A DNA stretch of 33,537 nucleotides, taken from Candidatus Gastranaerophilales bacterium. GTDB lineage: Bacteria > Cyanobacteriota > Vampirovibrionia > Gastranaerophilales > Gastranaerophilaceae. Position numbers and translations under genes: made by a program. The stretch's first letter is position 1, and the number at the start of each line of letters is the position of its first letter. The notes beneath the pieces are model-generated. The model was not told the DNA's origin and did no database searches. It saw only the letters and a list, made by a program, of their open reading frames with translations. Shown piece after piece: positions 15,972 through 23,499 of the stretch. The stretch lies in contig JAILHI010000067.1 in assembly GCA_024695865.1 (NCBI GenBank), positions 1 to 33,537 of the forward strand. The letters are read 5' to 3'.

Positions 15972-17693
15972 ATGCCCTTAGTAATAGCAACAAAAAACGG
16001 TGAAAGAAAATTTCAGGACGGTACTTCCGTTACGGTCGGAAGTCAGACTAATTGTGACGTTGTTGTTCAGGTTCCCGTTAATTTTGTTTTAACTGTTGAA
16101 CTCAATGAAAACGGCGGTTGTCAAATTACGAACATGACAAATTCCCCCGAAATTTTATTCAGAGGTAAGCCAATCGGCGCAGGTATGAGTATTGAAAGAG
16201 CATGTAAGTTGATGATTGCAGGCACTGATGATTTTGTCGGAATTAAACTTGTTCCGAATGTTCAGGCACCTGCTCCCGCACCGAATCGTGCTCCCGCTCC
16301 TCAACAGCAGAGAGCGCCTATGCCTCCAAGACCTCCGAGAAGACCTGCTCCGCCGCCGCAGCCTCAGGTTACTATGACGGCAATTGCTGCACAGGATTTT
16401 GATGAAGACGATATTCGTGAATTGTACGGCGATAAGGTTAATGCCGCTACAAAAATTAAATTGGATAAAAGAAAAGCCGATATTGAAGCAAGACGTGTCG
16501 CAATTCTTAAAGATATTTCTTTTGGTCTTGAAGATGCGAAAAAGAAAATTACGGCTAACGGCAATGCTGAAAAATTCCTGTTTGTTGCTTTGATTTTCTG
16601 TCCTATCATTATGGCATCGACCTTGTCCGATACCTTGCAAAAAATGGTAATGACGTCAGTTATGACAAAGAGTTTCTTCCCGCTTCACATGAGATTACTT
16701 GTGGGTTATGCTCTGCTCTTGTTTGTGAACGCTTTGATTTTAAAACAGGGTATTTTCCTTTTATTCCAGGATAAATTAAAGGATAAAAACTCACCGAGAA
16801 CAGGTGCGGTTGCCAAAAACTTCATGCTTTTGATTTCATCGGCTATATATGTCGGTGTCGGTATGATTATTCTTAATTTCTATTTAGACCCCGATACCGC
16901 TTTGGAACAAGGCCCGACGATTGTTTCTCTTATTTCGTTGTTTGCCTTGGTCTTTTGTTCTCTTGCAAGCGGTTATTTTAAGAGCACTTCTAACGAAGCG
17001 GCAATTCAGTATGATAAATATGAAAACAGGGAAGACTTCAAGAAAGTTCTTCAGGACTACCAGCAGTGGATTGGTTTATACATTAACAATTTAAGTTCGG
17101 TTAAACTCAGAAATATCAGAGATAAGCAATTCTCTATGAAACTGAAAGCATCTGGCGAAGTCTTTTTAGGTATCTTAACTTCACCGTTCCTGGCTTTCGG
17201 TGTTTCTAACACTTTGGCAATGTGTTTCCCTGAAGCAGCAGGCTGGATAAGAATTTCAGGTTTGAGATTTTCACCTGTATTCCTTGTTCTTGCTACGTTC
17301 ATGATTGTTTTTGCTTTCTTCTCACTTACTTCGGCATTTGTTTCAACAAAACGTGTCAACGGTGCGGAAGTCATCAAAAACGACGGTTTCAACAACTATA
17401 TGAACCACGGTGTCGATTTGTTCGGTACTGAAGCCGTTAAAAAACTTAAATCGGAAGGTTTCCGTTCGTTCCTGATTGCATTGGCAATCATCTTCATCGA
17501 ATTTACGATGAACGTTTCTTACTTTATGCAGGAAATCGGCGGCGGCGAATGGAGCGGTATTTTCCTCAGTGTTATTGCCGCTTTGGTTCCGACAGCATTG
17601 CTTGTTGCAGAAACCTTTATGTTATCTCATACACAGTTTGAAATTCATACCTGTGATGAAATATTATCCAGACTTGATAAAGAAATTGACTAA
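15972..17693 (+). CDS. Degenerate FHA-like domain fused to a multi-pass membrane protein
   Basis: A 573-residue protein I do not recognise as a known family. Residues 1-95 are a beta-rich domain with the rhythm of an FHA domain (TVTVGSQTNCDVVV in place of the GR strand, later NMTNSPEILFRGKPI), but the Arg, Ser, His and Asn that bind phosphothreonine are missing. A Pro/Ala-rich linker (about 98-133) and a charged, probably cytoplasmic helix region (about 143-195) follow. About seven or eight membrane segments lie near 201-217, 240-265, 284-304, 316-336, 395-418, 433-457, 499-518 and 528-552, with a cytoplasmic-looking loop at 337-394 that includes NREDFKKVLQDYQQW. AAGGA is 8 bases from the start. 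The operon places it between a VWA protein and a TonB-C-like protein. Confidence 0.8.
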   Translation: MPLVIATKNGERKFQDGTSVTVGSQTNCDVVVQVPVNFVLTVELNENGGCQITNMTNSPEILFRGKPIGAGMSIERACKLMIAGTDDFVGIKLVPNVQAPAPAPNRAPAPQQQRAPMPPRPPRRPAPPPQPQVTMTAIAAQDFDEDDIRELYGDKVNAATKIKLDKRKADIEARRVAILKDISFGLEDAKKKITANGNAEKFLFVALIFCPIIMASTLSDTLQKMVMTSVMTKSFFPLHMRLLVGYALLLFVNALILKQGIFLLFQDKLKDKNSPRTGAVAKNFMLLISSAIYVGVGMIILNFYLDPDTALEQGPTIVSLISLFALVFCSLASGYFKSTSNEAAIQYDKYENREDFKKVLQDYQQWIGLYINNLSSVKLRNIRDKQFSMKLKASGEVFLGILTSPFLAFGVSNTLAMCFPEAAGWIRISGLRFSPVFLVLATFMIVFAFFSLTSAFVSTKRVNGAEVIKNDGFNNYMNHGVDLFGTEAVKKLKSEGFRSFLIALAIIFIEFTMNVSYFMQEIGGGEWSGIFLSVIAALVPTALLVAETFMLSHTQFEIHTCDEILSRLDKEID

Positions 17694-17707
17694 CGAAAGA
17701 AAATATT

Positions 17708-18559
17708 ATGTTCAGATGTACAGATTGTTATAAAGAATATCCCGAACACCCCGGCTATTGCGAGTGCGGAAATGACCAGTTTGAAGAAATTGTCGTTGCA
17801 GACAGTTATGATGACGGTCAATATGATGACTACAATCAGCAGGGTGCTTCACAAAACGGTTATTATAATGACGGTTACAGCGACGGTTACAGTGATGATT
17901 ATTCAAACGGTTATGATGACGGTTATTATGAAGAACAGTATCAGCCCGTTCCGAAACTTAAAAAACGTCCGTCCCGCAAGAAAACGAAGAAAAACATTAC
18001 TCTGTTTGATAAGATTGGTATAGGTGTTTTCTGTGTTTGTATTATCTTATCTATACTTGCGCTGATATTTATCGGTGCGGGTAAAAATCAGCCGGGTAAA
18101 GATTCTTCGGGAAAAGTTATTTTGCAGAAGAATTATTCTATCCCTGTCAACATTGATGAAATCTGGGATAATACACTTGCGGCAAGCGGCCCCTCGGCAG
18201 CAACGGTTAATCCGAATAAAATTCTTAACACCAAATTAAAATCAATTGATTCCGAACTTAATGCTTATTTGATTAGTCTTGCTCAGGCAATGATTAATTC
18301 TTGGGACAGAAGCGGAATTACGGGTAACGGTGTTACTCAGATGGAATTTAAAATTCAGAGTGACGGAACTGTTGCGGGTAAAAAAATCTACAAATTTTCG
18401 GGTAATAAATCTTTAGACGGTTCGGTTGCCAAAATTATAAGTGATTTCGGAAAGTTTCAGACCCCTCCTTCGTCTTACAAAGAGGAAATTATTATAATTG
18501 CGTTCAGTTCAAATAACGGTGCACAGAAGGCTTATTTCCCGAACGTAACTGTTAAATAG
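17708..18559 (+). CDS. Zinc-ribbon, single-TM protein with TonB/TolA C-terminal-like domain
   Basis: A 283-residue protein built of four parts. Residues 1-25 form a small zinc ribbon (C4, C7, C18, C20). Residues 33-78 are a low-complexity Asp/Gly/Tyr repeat (DGY, SDG, SDD units). A basic patch (83-96, KLKKRPSRKKTKK) precedes one membrane helix (103-124). The periplasmic part ends in a domain (about 185-267) with the TonB-C/TolA-C pattern: a helix LAQAMINSWDRSG, then MEFKIQSDGTVAGKKIYKFSG, SLDGSVAKIISDFGKFQTPP. TonB-like domains transmit energy or bind outer-membrane proteins, yet the N-terminal ribbon is cytoplasmic by the positive-inside rule, so the protein could link cytoplasm and periplasm. 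No ExbB/ExbD-like gene is visible. It is the last gene of the operon before a terminator. Confidence 0.8.
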   Translation: MFRCTDCYKEYPEHPGYCECGNDQFEEIVVADSYDDGQYDDYNQQGASQNGYYNDGYSDGYSDDYSNGYDDGYYEEQYQPVPKLKKRPSRKKTKKNITLFDKIGIGVFCVCIILSILALIFIGAGKNQPGKDSSGKVILQKNYSIPVNIDEIWDNTLAASGPSAATVNPNKILNTKLKSIDSELNAYLISLAQAMINSWDRSGITGNGVTQMEFKIQSDGTVAGKKIYKFSGNKSLDGSVAKIISDFGKFQTPPSSYKEEIIIIAFSSNNGAQKAYFPNVTVK

Positions 18560-18564
18560 TTTTA

Positions 18565-18592
18565 TAGGCTCTCTTTTGAGGGCTTATTTTTT
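18565..18592 (+). terminator. Rho-independent terminator of the three-gene operon
   Basis: TAGGCTCTC (18565-18573) pairs with GAGGGCTTA (18578-18586) in a 9-bp stem with two G-T wobbles and a TTTT loop, followed by six T. It lies in the 46-base gap before the antiporter gene, leaving almost no room for a separate promoter of that gene. Confidence 0.8.
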
Positions 18593-18605
18593 AAGATTGG
18601 TTGAT

Positions 18606-19985
18606 ATGTTTAAAAGTATTGTGAATTTTTTTAAGGCGCCTGATGATGTACCTGTTACGATGAATGACGAACAGGTCGCAAAGGCTTATAAAAAAGGCAG
18701 GATTGATATATTTTCATCTTGTTTTATAGGTTATACCGTTTTTCACTTTACGAGAAAAAACATTGCAACCGCTCTGCCTGCTTTGAGTTCCGAATTGGGT
18801 TATACGAATATTCAACTCGGTATTCTCGGAAGTTCCTTATATTTTGCTTATGCCTTTGGTAAATTCATCAATGGTGTTATTGCCGATAAGGCAGATGCTA
18901 AAAAGTTTATAACGACGGCGCTTTTTATTTCGTCACTTGCAAATATTTTGTTTGCGCTCAGCCCTGCCATAATTCCGCCTGATAAATATTTATTTGGACA
19001 GCCTTTATTGTTAACCGTAATGGCTTTCTTTTGGGGAGTAAACGGCTGGTTTCAGTCGATGGGTTTCCCGGGGATTGCAAAGTCGCTTGCTTTTTGGTGG
19101 TCGAATAAAGAAAGAGGAACTGTTTGGTCTTTGTGGACTACTTCGCACCAGTTAGGCACCTGTCTTGCTTTTCTGCTTGCGGGCTGGCTCATTTCAAAAT
19201 ACGGCTGGCAATCTGCGTTTATAGTCCCCGGTATTATTAACTTAATGGTTTGCATTTATCTTTATACCCACATGCACGATAAGCCGACTACAATCGGTTT
19301 GCCAGATGTTGAACTTTATAAAGAGGGTAAAAAGGACGAAACGCCCGAACAGGAGGACGAAGAAGCATCACTTTCTTATATCGATATTCTGAAAAAATAC
19401 GTATTTTTAAACCCTACCATGTGGATTTTGGCTGCGGCCTTCACTTTTGTTTATGTTTGCAGATGCGGTACTGAGGATTGGATTATTAAATATCTCGTTG
19501 AATTTAAGCACAATACTCTAGAAGTTGCTACGCAGAAACAAACCTTTCTGCCTATGTTCGGTATTGCGGGTACGCTTCTTGCGGGTGTTTTTTCGGATAA
19601 GATTTTTGCGGGAAAAAGAATGCCTGTTACGCTGATTTTTCTTGCAGGTATTGCGATTTGCGTTTTCGGCCTGATGGAAAATCACGGTAATAGCACGTTA
19701 TCAATCATCATTGATTATCTGTGTATCGGCGGTATAGGATTTTTCACTGCAGGCCCTCAAATGTTTGTAGGCGGTATTTGTGCCGTTGAAACGGGCTCTA
19801 AAAAAGTTGCATCTGCCGCTACGGGATTTTGCGGAATTTTCGGATATTTCGGTGCTATCTTATCGGGTATCGGAACGGGTTATTGCATAGACCACTTCGG
19901 CTGGAACGGCGCTTTGTATTTCTGGATTGCAGCAGCCTTTTTATGTATCGCTATTCTTATTCCCGTTTATAAAAAAGGTGTTTAA
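18606..19985 (+). CDS. Organophosphate:phosphate antiporter (GlpT/UhpT family MFS)
   Basis: A 459-residue major facilitator protein of the organophosphate:Pi antiporter family, exchanging a sugar- or glycerol-phosphate for inorganic phosphate across the inner membrane. The phosphate-binding residues known from E. coli GlpT are all kept by alignment by eye: R50 in FHFTRKNIATALP (GlpT R45), H181 in TTSHQLGTC (H165) and R286 in VYVCRCGTEDW (R269). Twelve membrane helices are split by an acidic cytoplasmic loop (about 232-257, KEGKKDETPEQEDEEAS). The start is ATG 18606, not the in-frame TTG at 18576, which falls inside the terminator stem-loop. Which phosphate ester is carried is not clear from sequence. 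Convergent with the next gene; two bases separate the stops. Confidence 0.92.
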   Translation: MFKSIVNFFKAPDDVPVTMNDEQVAKAYKKGRIDIFSSCFIGYTVFHFTRKNIATALPALSSELGYTNIQLGILGSSLYFAYAFGKFINGVIADKADAKKFITTALFISSLANILFALSPAIIPPDKYLFGQPLLLTVMAFFWGVNGWFQSMGFPGIAKSLAFWWSNKERGTVWSLWTTSHQLGTCLAFLLAGWLISKYGWQSAFIVPGIINLMVCIYLYTHMHDKPTTIGLPDVELYKEGKKDETPEQEDEEASLSYIDILKKYVFLNPTMWILAAAFTFVYVCRCGTEDWIIKYLVEFKHNTLEVATQKQTFLPMFGIAGTLLAGVFSDKIFAGKRMPVTLIFLAGIAICVFGLMENHGNSTLSIIIDYLCIGGIGFFTAGPQMFVGGICAVETGSKKVASAATGFCGIFGYFGAILSGIGTGYCIDHFGWNGALYFWIAAAFLCIAILIPVYKKGV

Positions 19986-19987
19986 AT

Positions 19988-20482
19988 TTATATTTTGCTT
20001 AATATTTTCAATATTATCGGCAATAACTGCAAGAACCATAAAAGATATTGAACAAGTAAAACAAATCCGATTGCAATGTGTTTTAACGGTGAATTAACTT
20101 TTCTCATGAAGAAAAATACTGTTAATATTGATATAAGTGCAGGAATAAAAGTAAAATAGAAATTTGTAAAACAAAAAAGCGGAATTATCGGCATAACAGA
20201 TATAATTTTTTGAATTTTGGTGAAGGGAGGATAAATTCCCGTTATATTACCGTCTTTTGTTATAAATTGAGGATTGTAAGGGTCAAAAATATTTATGTGC
20301 ATTATGACTATTTGAGTTTCGCCATTATCATCTGTTACATAGAAACATCTTTTTCCTTTGACGGTTTCAAATTCACATTTTGTGCCGTTTTGATACAAAG
20401 TCGGAACAGTCCAAAAAGAAGCATTAACTTCTAAAATTTGATTTTCAAAACCTTTCAAATGTAAAACATTGCGATTTTTCAC
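19988..20482 (-). CDS. Small membrane protein of unknown function
   Basis: A 164-residue protein I do not recognise. Residues 1-90 are a soluble beta-rich domain (VNASFWTVPTLYQNGTKCEF, then KRCFYVTDDNGETQIVIMHI), and the C-terminal third holds about three hydrophobic segments (about 93-126 and 135-160) ending in ILKILSKI. The start is GTG 20482, because a perfect AGGAGG (20491-20496, reverse strand) lies 8 bases upstream; a longer frame beginning at GTG 20503 would place that site inside the gene. A promoter with an A10 tract in its spacer lies at 20527-20554. It is convergent with the antiporter gene, and no terminator separates them. Confidence 0.75.
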   Translation of the reverse strand: MKNRNVLHLKGFENQILEVNASFWTVPTLYQNGTKCEFETVKGKRCFYVTDDNGETQIVIMHINIFDPYNPQFITKDGNITGIYPPFTKIQKIISVMPIIPLFCFTNFYFTFIPALISILTVFFFMRKVNSPLKHIAIGFVLLVQYLLWFLQLLPIILKILSKI

Positions 20483-20490
20483 GTTTATAG

Positions 20491-20496
20491 CCTCCT
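20491..20496 (-). promoter_or_regulatory. Consensus Shine-Dalgarno fixing a GTG start
   Basis: AGGAGG on the reverse strand, 8 bases before GTG at 20482. Most other genes in the window have far weaker sites, which makes this start choice secure. Confidence 0.75.
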
Positions 20497-20526
20497 GACG
20501 CACTCATAATTAAATTATTCAGATTT

Positions 20527-20554
20527 ATCCTACAAAAAAAAAACAGAAAGTCAA
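20527..20554 (-). promoter_or_regulatory. Promoter with homopolymer spacer for the small membrane protein
   Basis: Read on the reverse strand, TTGACT (20549-20554) is followed after 16 bases by TAGGAT (20527-20532). Ten of the spacer bases are an unbroken T run on that strand (A10 at 20534-20543 on the + strand). Confidence 0.45.
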
Positions 20555-20655
20555 CTCGTCTTAAAACGCCTTACAATGCGGTTTTATGCATAAATGTTTT
20601 TTGATGAATTTTAATATTTATGTATTTGATTACAGATTTGTCAAACTATTACTAA

Positions 20656-20756
20656 TGTCATTCCGAGGCTAAATGCCAAGGAATCCGGCCGATATGTGTT
20701 TTAAATGAAAACTGAAATCAGGCTGGATTCTTCGCCCGCTTGGGCTCAGAATGACA
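20656..20756. repeat. REP/MITE-like inverted repeat, 101 bp
   Basis: The ends TGTCATTCCGAG and CTCAGAATGACA form long imperfect arms of about 35 bases: the left arm ends GGAATCCGGCC and the right arm begins GGCTGGATTCTTC. Each arm contains a smaller hairpin (GGCTAAATGCC; GCCCGCTTGGGC). The 'TGTCATTC(T/C)GAG...GAATCC' type of palindrome is familiar as an interspersed extragenic repeat in many bacterial genomes. It encodes nothing. Confidence 0.6.
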
Positions 20757-20839
20757 ATTTTTTGTATCCGACGAGTAAGAACTCTCAAAAATAATGAGAT
20801 TTTAATTATTTTTTTCGTATATTACCTTGAACATTTCAT

Positions 20840-20867
20840 TTGACAAAAAATTCTCTCGTATTATAAT
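20840..20867 (+). promoter_or_regulatory. Consensus sigma-70-type promoter of feoAB
   Basis: TTGACA (20840-20845) and TATAAT (20862-20867) both match the consensus perfectly and are separated by 16 bases. The predicted start site is near 20874, inside the palindrome at 20871-20886. Such a strong promoter usually needs a repressor. Confidence 0.8.
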
Positions 20868-20870
20868 AAT

Positions 20871-20886
20871 GTTAGGATAACCTAAC
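20871..20886. promoter_or_regulatory. DtxR/IdeR-like operator on the feoAB start site
   Basis: GTTAGG-ATAA-CCTAAC is a perfect 6-bp inverted repeat with a four-base centre. It resembles the TTAGG...CCTAA half-sites of DtxR/IdeR/MntR-family metal-dependent repressors. Placed directly after the -10 box and over the start site, it would block transcription when metal is plentiful. The regulator gene is not in the window. Confidence 0.65.
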
Positions 20887-20900
20887 AATTGTAATCTGTT

Positions 20901-23282
20901 ATGATAGTTGAAAAATTTACAAAAAAGACACTTGATAAACTCAAAATCGGCGAGGAAGCCTATATTACAGAGGTAAAATGTAAGGATAAGGCTTTAAGAA
21001 ACCATATTCTCAATATGGGATTAACACCCGGGGTTGAAGTTACTCTTATGAAAACGGCGCCGCTCGGTGACCCTTTGGAAATTCGTTTGAGGGGTTATGA
21101 ACTGACATTGAGAAAATGTGATGCTTCTAAAATTTTTGTTGATGAAATTCATGCCGAACATACAGATACCAAAAAGAAAAAAGATTTTCAGGTTACGGAG
21201 CATTCCCAAAAGGGTGAAACCCGCACTTATATTGATAAAAACAAAAAGAACAAAGTTCCGCCTAAAAAGTTTATTAAACTTGCACTTGCAGGTAATCAGA
21301 ATACGGGTAAAACCACTTTGTTCAACAAATTGACGGGTATGAACAGGCACGTCGGAAACTTCCCCGGGGTTACTGTTGACAGAACAGATGCAGATGTTAA
21401 GAATTATCAGAATGTTATGATTACCGATTTACCCGGGATTTATTCGCTTTCACCATACAGCAAAGAAGAAATAGTTACGAGAAATTTTCTTTTGAATGAA
21501 AAGCCCGACGGTATCATTAACATTATTGATGCGACAAATATAGAGCGTAATTTGTTTTTGACACTGCAACTTATTGAACTTAATATTCCGATGGTTATTG
21601 CTCTTAATATGATGGACGAGGTTTCGGAAAGCGGCGGCAGTATCGATATAAACACGCTTGAAACCACTCTTGGTGTTCCTGTAATTCCGATATCCGCATC
21701 AAAAAATGAGGGGCTTGAAGAACTTACGGAACACATTGTTAATGTTGCAAGGTATAACGAAAAACCCGAAAGGGCTGATTTTTGCGGAAACGGTGATGAA
21801 AAAGCGGGTTCTGTTCACAGGTGCATACATTCGATTGTTCACCTTATCGAAGACCACGCAAAAGCGGCTAACATTCCTGTCAGATTTGCTGCTTCAAAGG
21901 TTGCAGAACGTGATACTCTGATTTCCGATATGTTGTCGCTTGATAAAGGTGAATTAAAAACTATCGAGCAGATTATTTCTTCAATGGAAGAAGAACGTAA
22001 AATGGACGCAAATGCGGCACTTGCCGATATGAGATTTTCGTTCATCGAAAAACTCTGCGAAAATACGGTATCAAAACCCGATGAAACTCTTGCTTATAAA
22101 TTATCTGTTCGTGCGGATAAAATTTTAACGGGTAAATATACTGCCGTTATTGCATTTTTGGCAATAATGACGTTCATCTTTTATATGACCTTCGGGCCTC
22201 TCGGCTCGACTTTATCCTCTTGGATGGAAAACGGCATTAAATATGTTGTATCTACAATCGACAGCGGCTTGACGGCATACGGGCTTAATCCCGTTGTTCA
22301 TTCGCTTTTGATTGACGGTGTTGCGGCGGGTATCGGAAGTGTTTTGAGTTTTCTTCCGATTATCGTCATTCTGTTCTTCTTTCTCTCTTTAATGGAGGAT
22401 AGCGGATATATGGCGAGAATTGCCTTTGTAATGGATAAGGCGCTCAGAAAAATCGGTCTTTCGGGCAGAAGTTTTGTTCCGATGCTGATTGGTTTTGGTT
22501 GTTCTGTTCCCGCAATTATGGCGGCACGTACTTTGCCGTCGGAACGTGACCGCAAAATGACGATATTTTTGACACCTTTTATGAGTTGTTCGGCAAAATT
22601 GCCTGTTTATGCACTTTTTACGGCTGCCTTTTTTGATAAATATCAGGTTCAGGTGATTTTATGCCTTTATCTTATCGGTATTATTACAGGTATAATTTCA
22701 ATATTTGTAATGAAATTTTTCGTTTTTAAAGGCGAAGCCGTTCCTTTCGTAATGGAATTGCCCAATTACAGAATGCCGGGGCTTGCAAATGTTTCAAGGC
22801 TGATTTACTCAAAGGCAAAAGATTTTGTTAACAAGGCTTTTACGGTTATTTTTGTTGCAACGCTGGTAATTTGGTTTTTGCAGAATTTTGATTCAAGATT
22901 GAATTTGGTAACGGATTCTTCGCAGAGCCTTTTGGCAATGCTCGGCAGTACCATTTCACCGATTTTTGAGCCTTTGGGTATTAGCGATTGGCGAGTTGCA
23001 ACGGCATTCATTACGGGCTTTATGGCAAAGGAAAGTGTTGTAAGCACACTTACCGTGCTTTCGGGCGGCGATACGTCCGAAATACCGAAGATGTTTTCTA
23101 CTTTGACCGCCTTTGTATTTTTGGTCTTTACTTTGTTATACACTCCATGTGTTGCCGCAATTGCAACCGTTAAAAAGGAACTCGGTAATCTTTATGCCGT
23201 TATTGTTGTTTTGCTCCAGTGTTCGATTGCCTGGATTGTCGCTTTTATGACCTATAATATCGGTCTTTTGATAATTTCGTAA
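20901..23282 (+). CDS. feoB: FeoA-FeoB fusion, ferrous iron transporter
   Basis: A 793-residue fusion of the small SH3-like FeoA domain (about 1-80, LKIGEEAYITEV, MGLTPGVEVTL) to FeoB through a Lys-rich linker (about 85-122). The FeoB G domain shows G1 GNQNTGKT (131-138), G2 T158 in NFPGVTVD, G3 DLPG (176-179), G4 NMMD (236-239) and G5 ISASKNEG. The membrane part has two inverted gate motifs, GFGCSVPAIMAARTLPSERD and SCSAKLPVYALF, and a second gate copy ending LLYTPCVAAIATVKKE. It moves Fe2+ into the cytoplasm under GTP control. The start ATG has no clear Shine-Dalgarno and the leader should be only about 27 bases long. Regulation is probably by the adjacent DtxR-like operator. Confidence 0.95.
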   Translation: MIVEKFTKKTLDKLKIGEEAYITEVKCKDKALRNHILNMGLTPGVEVTLMKTAPLGDPLEIRLRGYELTLRKCDASKIFVDEIHAEHTDTKKKKDFQVTEHSQKGETRTYIDKNKKNKVPPKKFIKLALAGNQNTGKTTLFNKLTGMNRHVGNFPGVTVDRTDADVKNYQNVMITDLPGIYSLSPYSKEEIVTRNFLLNEKPDGIINIIDATNIERNLFLTLQLIELNIPMVIALNMMDEVSESGGSIDINTLETTLGVPVIPISASKNEGLEELTEHIVNVARYNEKPERADFCGNGDEKAGSVHRCIHSIVHLIEDHAKAANIPVRFAASKVAERDTLISDMLSLDKGELKTIEQIISSMEEERKMDANAALADMRFSFIEKLCENTVSKPDETLAYKLSVRADKILTGKYTAVIAFLAIMTFIFYMTFGPLGSTLSSWMENGIKYVVSTIDSGLTAYGLNPVVHSLLIDGVAAGIGSVLSFLPIIVILFFFLSLMEDSGYMARIAFVMDKALRKIGLSGRSFVPMLIGFGCSVPAIMAARTLPSERDRKMTIFLTPFMSCSAKLPVYALFTAAFFDKYQVQVILCLYLIGIITGIISIFVMKFFVFKGEAVPFVMELPNYRMPGLANVSRLIYSKAKDFVNKAFTVIFVATLVIWFLQNFDSRLNLVTDSSQSLLAMLGSTISPIFEPLGISDWRVATAFITGFMAKESVVSTLTVLSGGDTSEIPKMFSTLTAFVFLVFTLLYTPCVAAIATVKKELGNLYAVIVVLLQCSIAWIVAFMTYNIGLLIIS

Positions 23283-23414
23283 GTTAAATATAATTTATTG
23301 CATTAAGTTTTTTTCGTAAGCAAAAAATCCCCGAAAACGTTAATTTTCTATGTTAAACAATATTAATTTTTTTAAGTAATATATCTTAAAATTTTTGAGT
23401 TTTGCGCATGATTG

Positions 23415-23429
23415 TTCTAAAATTTAGAA
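23415..23429. promoter_or_regulatory. 15-bp palindrome upstream of the giant surface protein gene
   Basis: TTCTAAA-A-TTTAGAA is a perfect palindrome around one central base, 71 bases before the start codon. It could be an operator or a small hairpin in the leader. No confident -35/-10 pair was found in this 217-base gap, and no convincing terminator for feoAB either. Confidence 0.35.
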
Positions 23430-23499
23430 AGGGTTTTTTAAATTCAAATTTACCCTGCGTGTTTTATAGTCAAGACAGAATATAGAGGTATAAAAAGAT

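Larger units (their letters stand above)
20504..20900. other. Intergenic region between the membrane protein gene and feoAB
   Basis: About 400 bases without a credible ORF. It holds the reverse-strand promoter (20527-20554), an inverted-repeat element (20656-20756), and the feoAB promoter and operator (20840-20886). In 20560-20655 and 20760-20835 I see nothing beyond AT-rich sequence. Confidence 0.75.

Noticed and set aside
16155-16640. Reverse-strand ORF of 161 codons across the Pro-rich linker
   Set aside because: It is a shadow of the proline/alanine-rich linker of the FHA-like gene: Arg/Ser-rich, no start context, no recognisable domain.
18576-18605. TTG start of the antiporter at 18576
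   Set aside because: It falls in the loop of a clear terminator stem-loop; ATG 18606 fits the family length.
23283-23400. Possible feoAB terminator in the T-rich stretch after the stop
   Set aside because: The only pairings are A-T stems (TTTTTT/AAAAAA; TTAAT/ATTAA) without a GC-rich stem, too weak to call.
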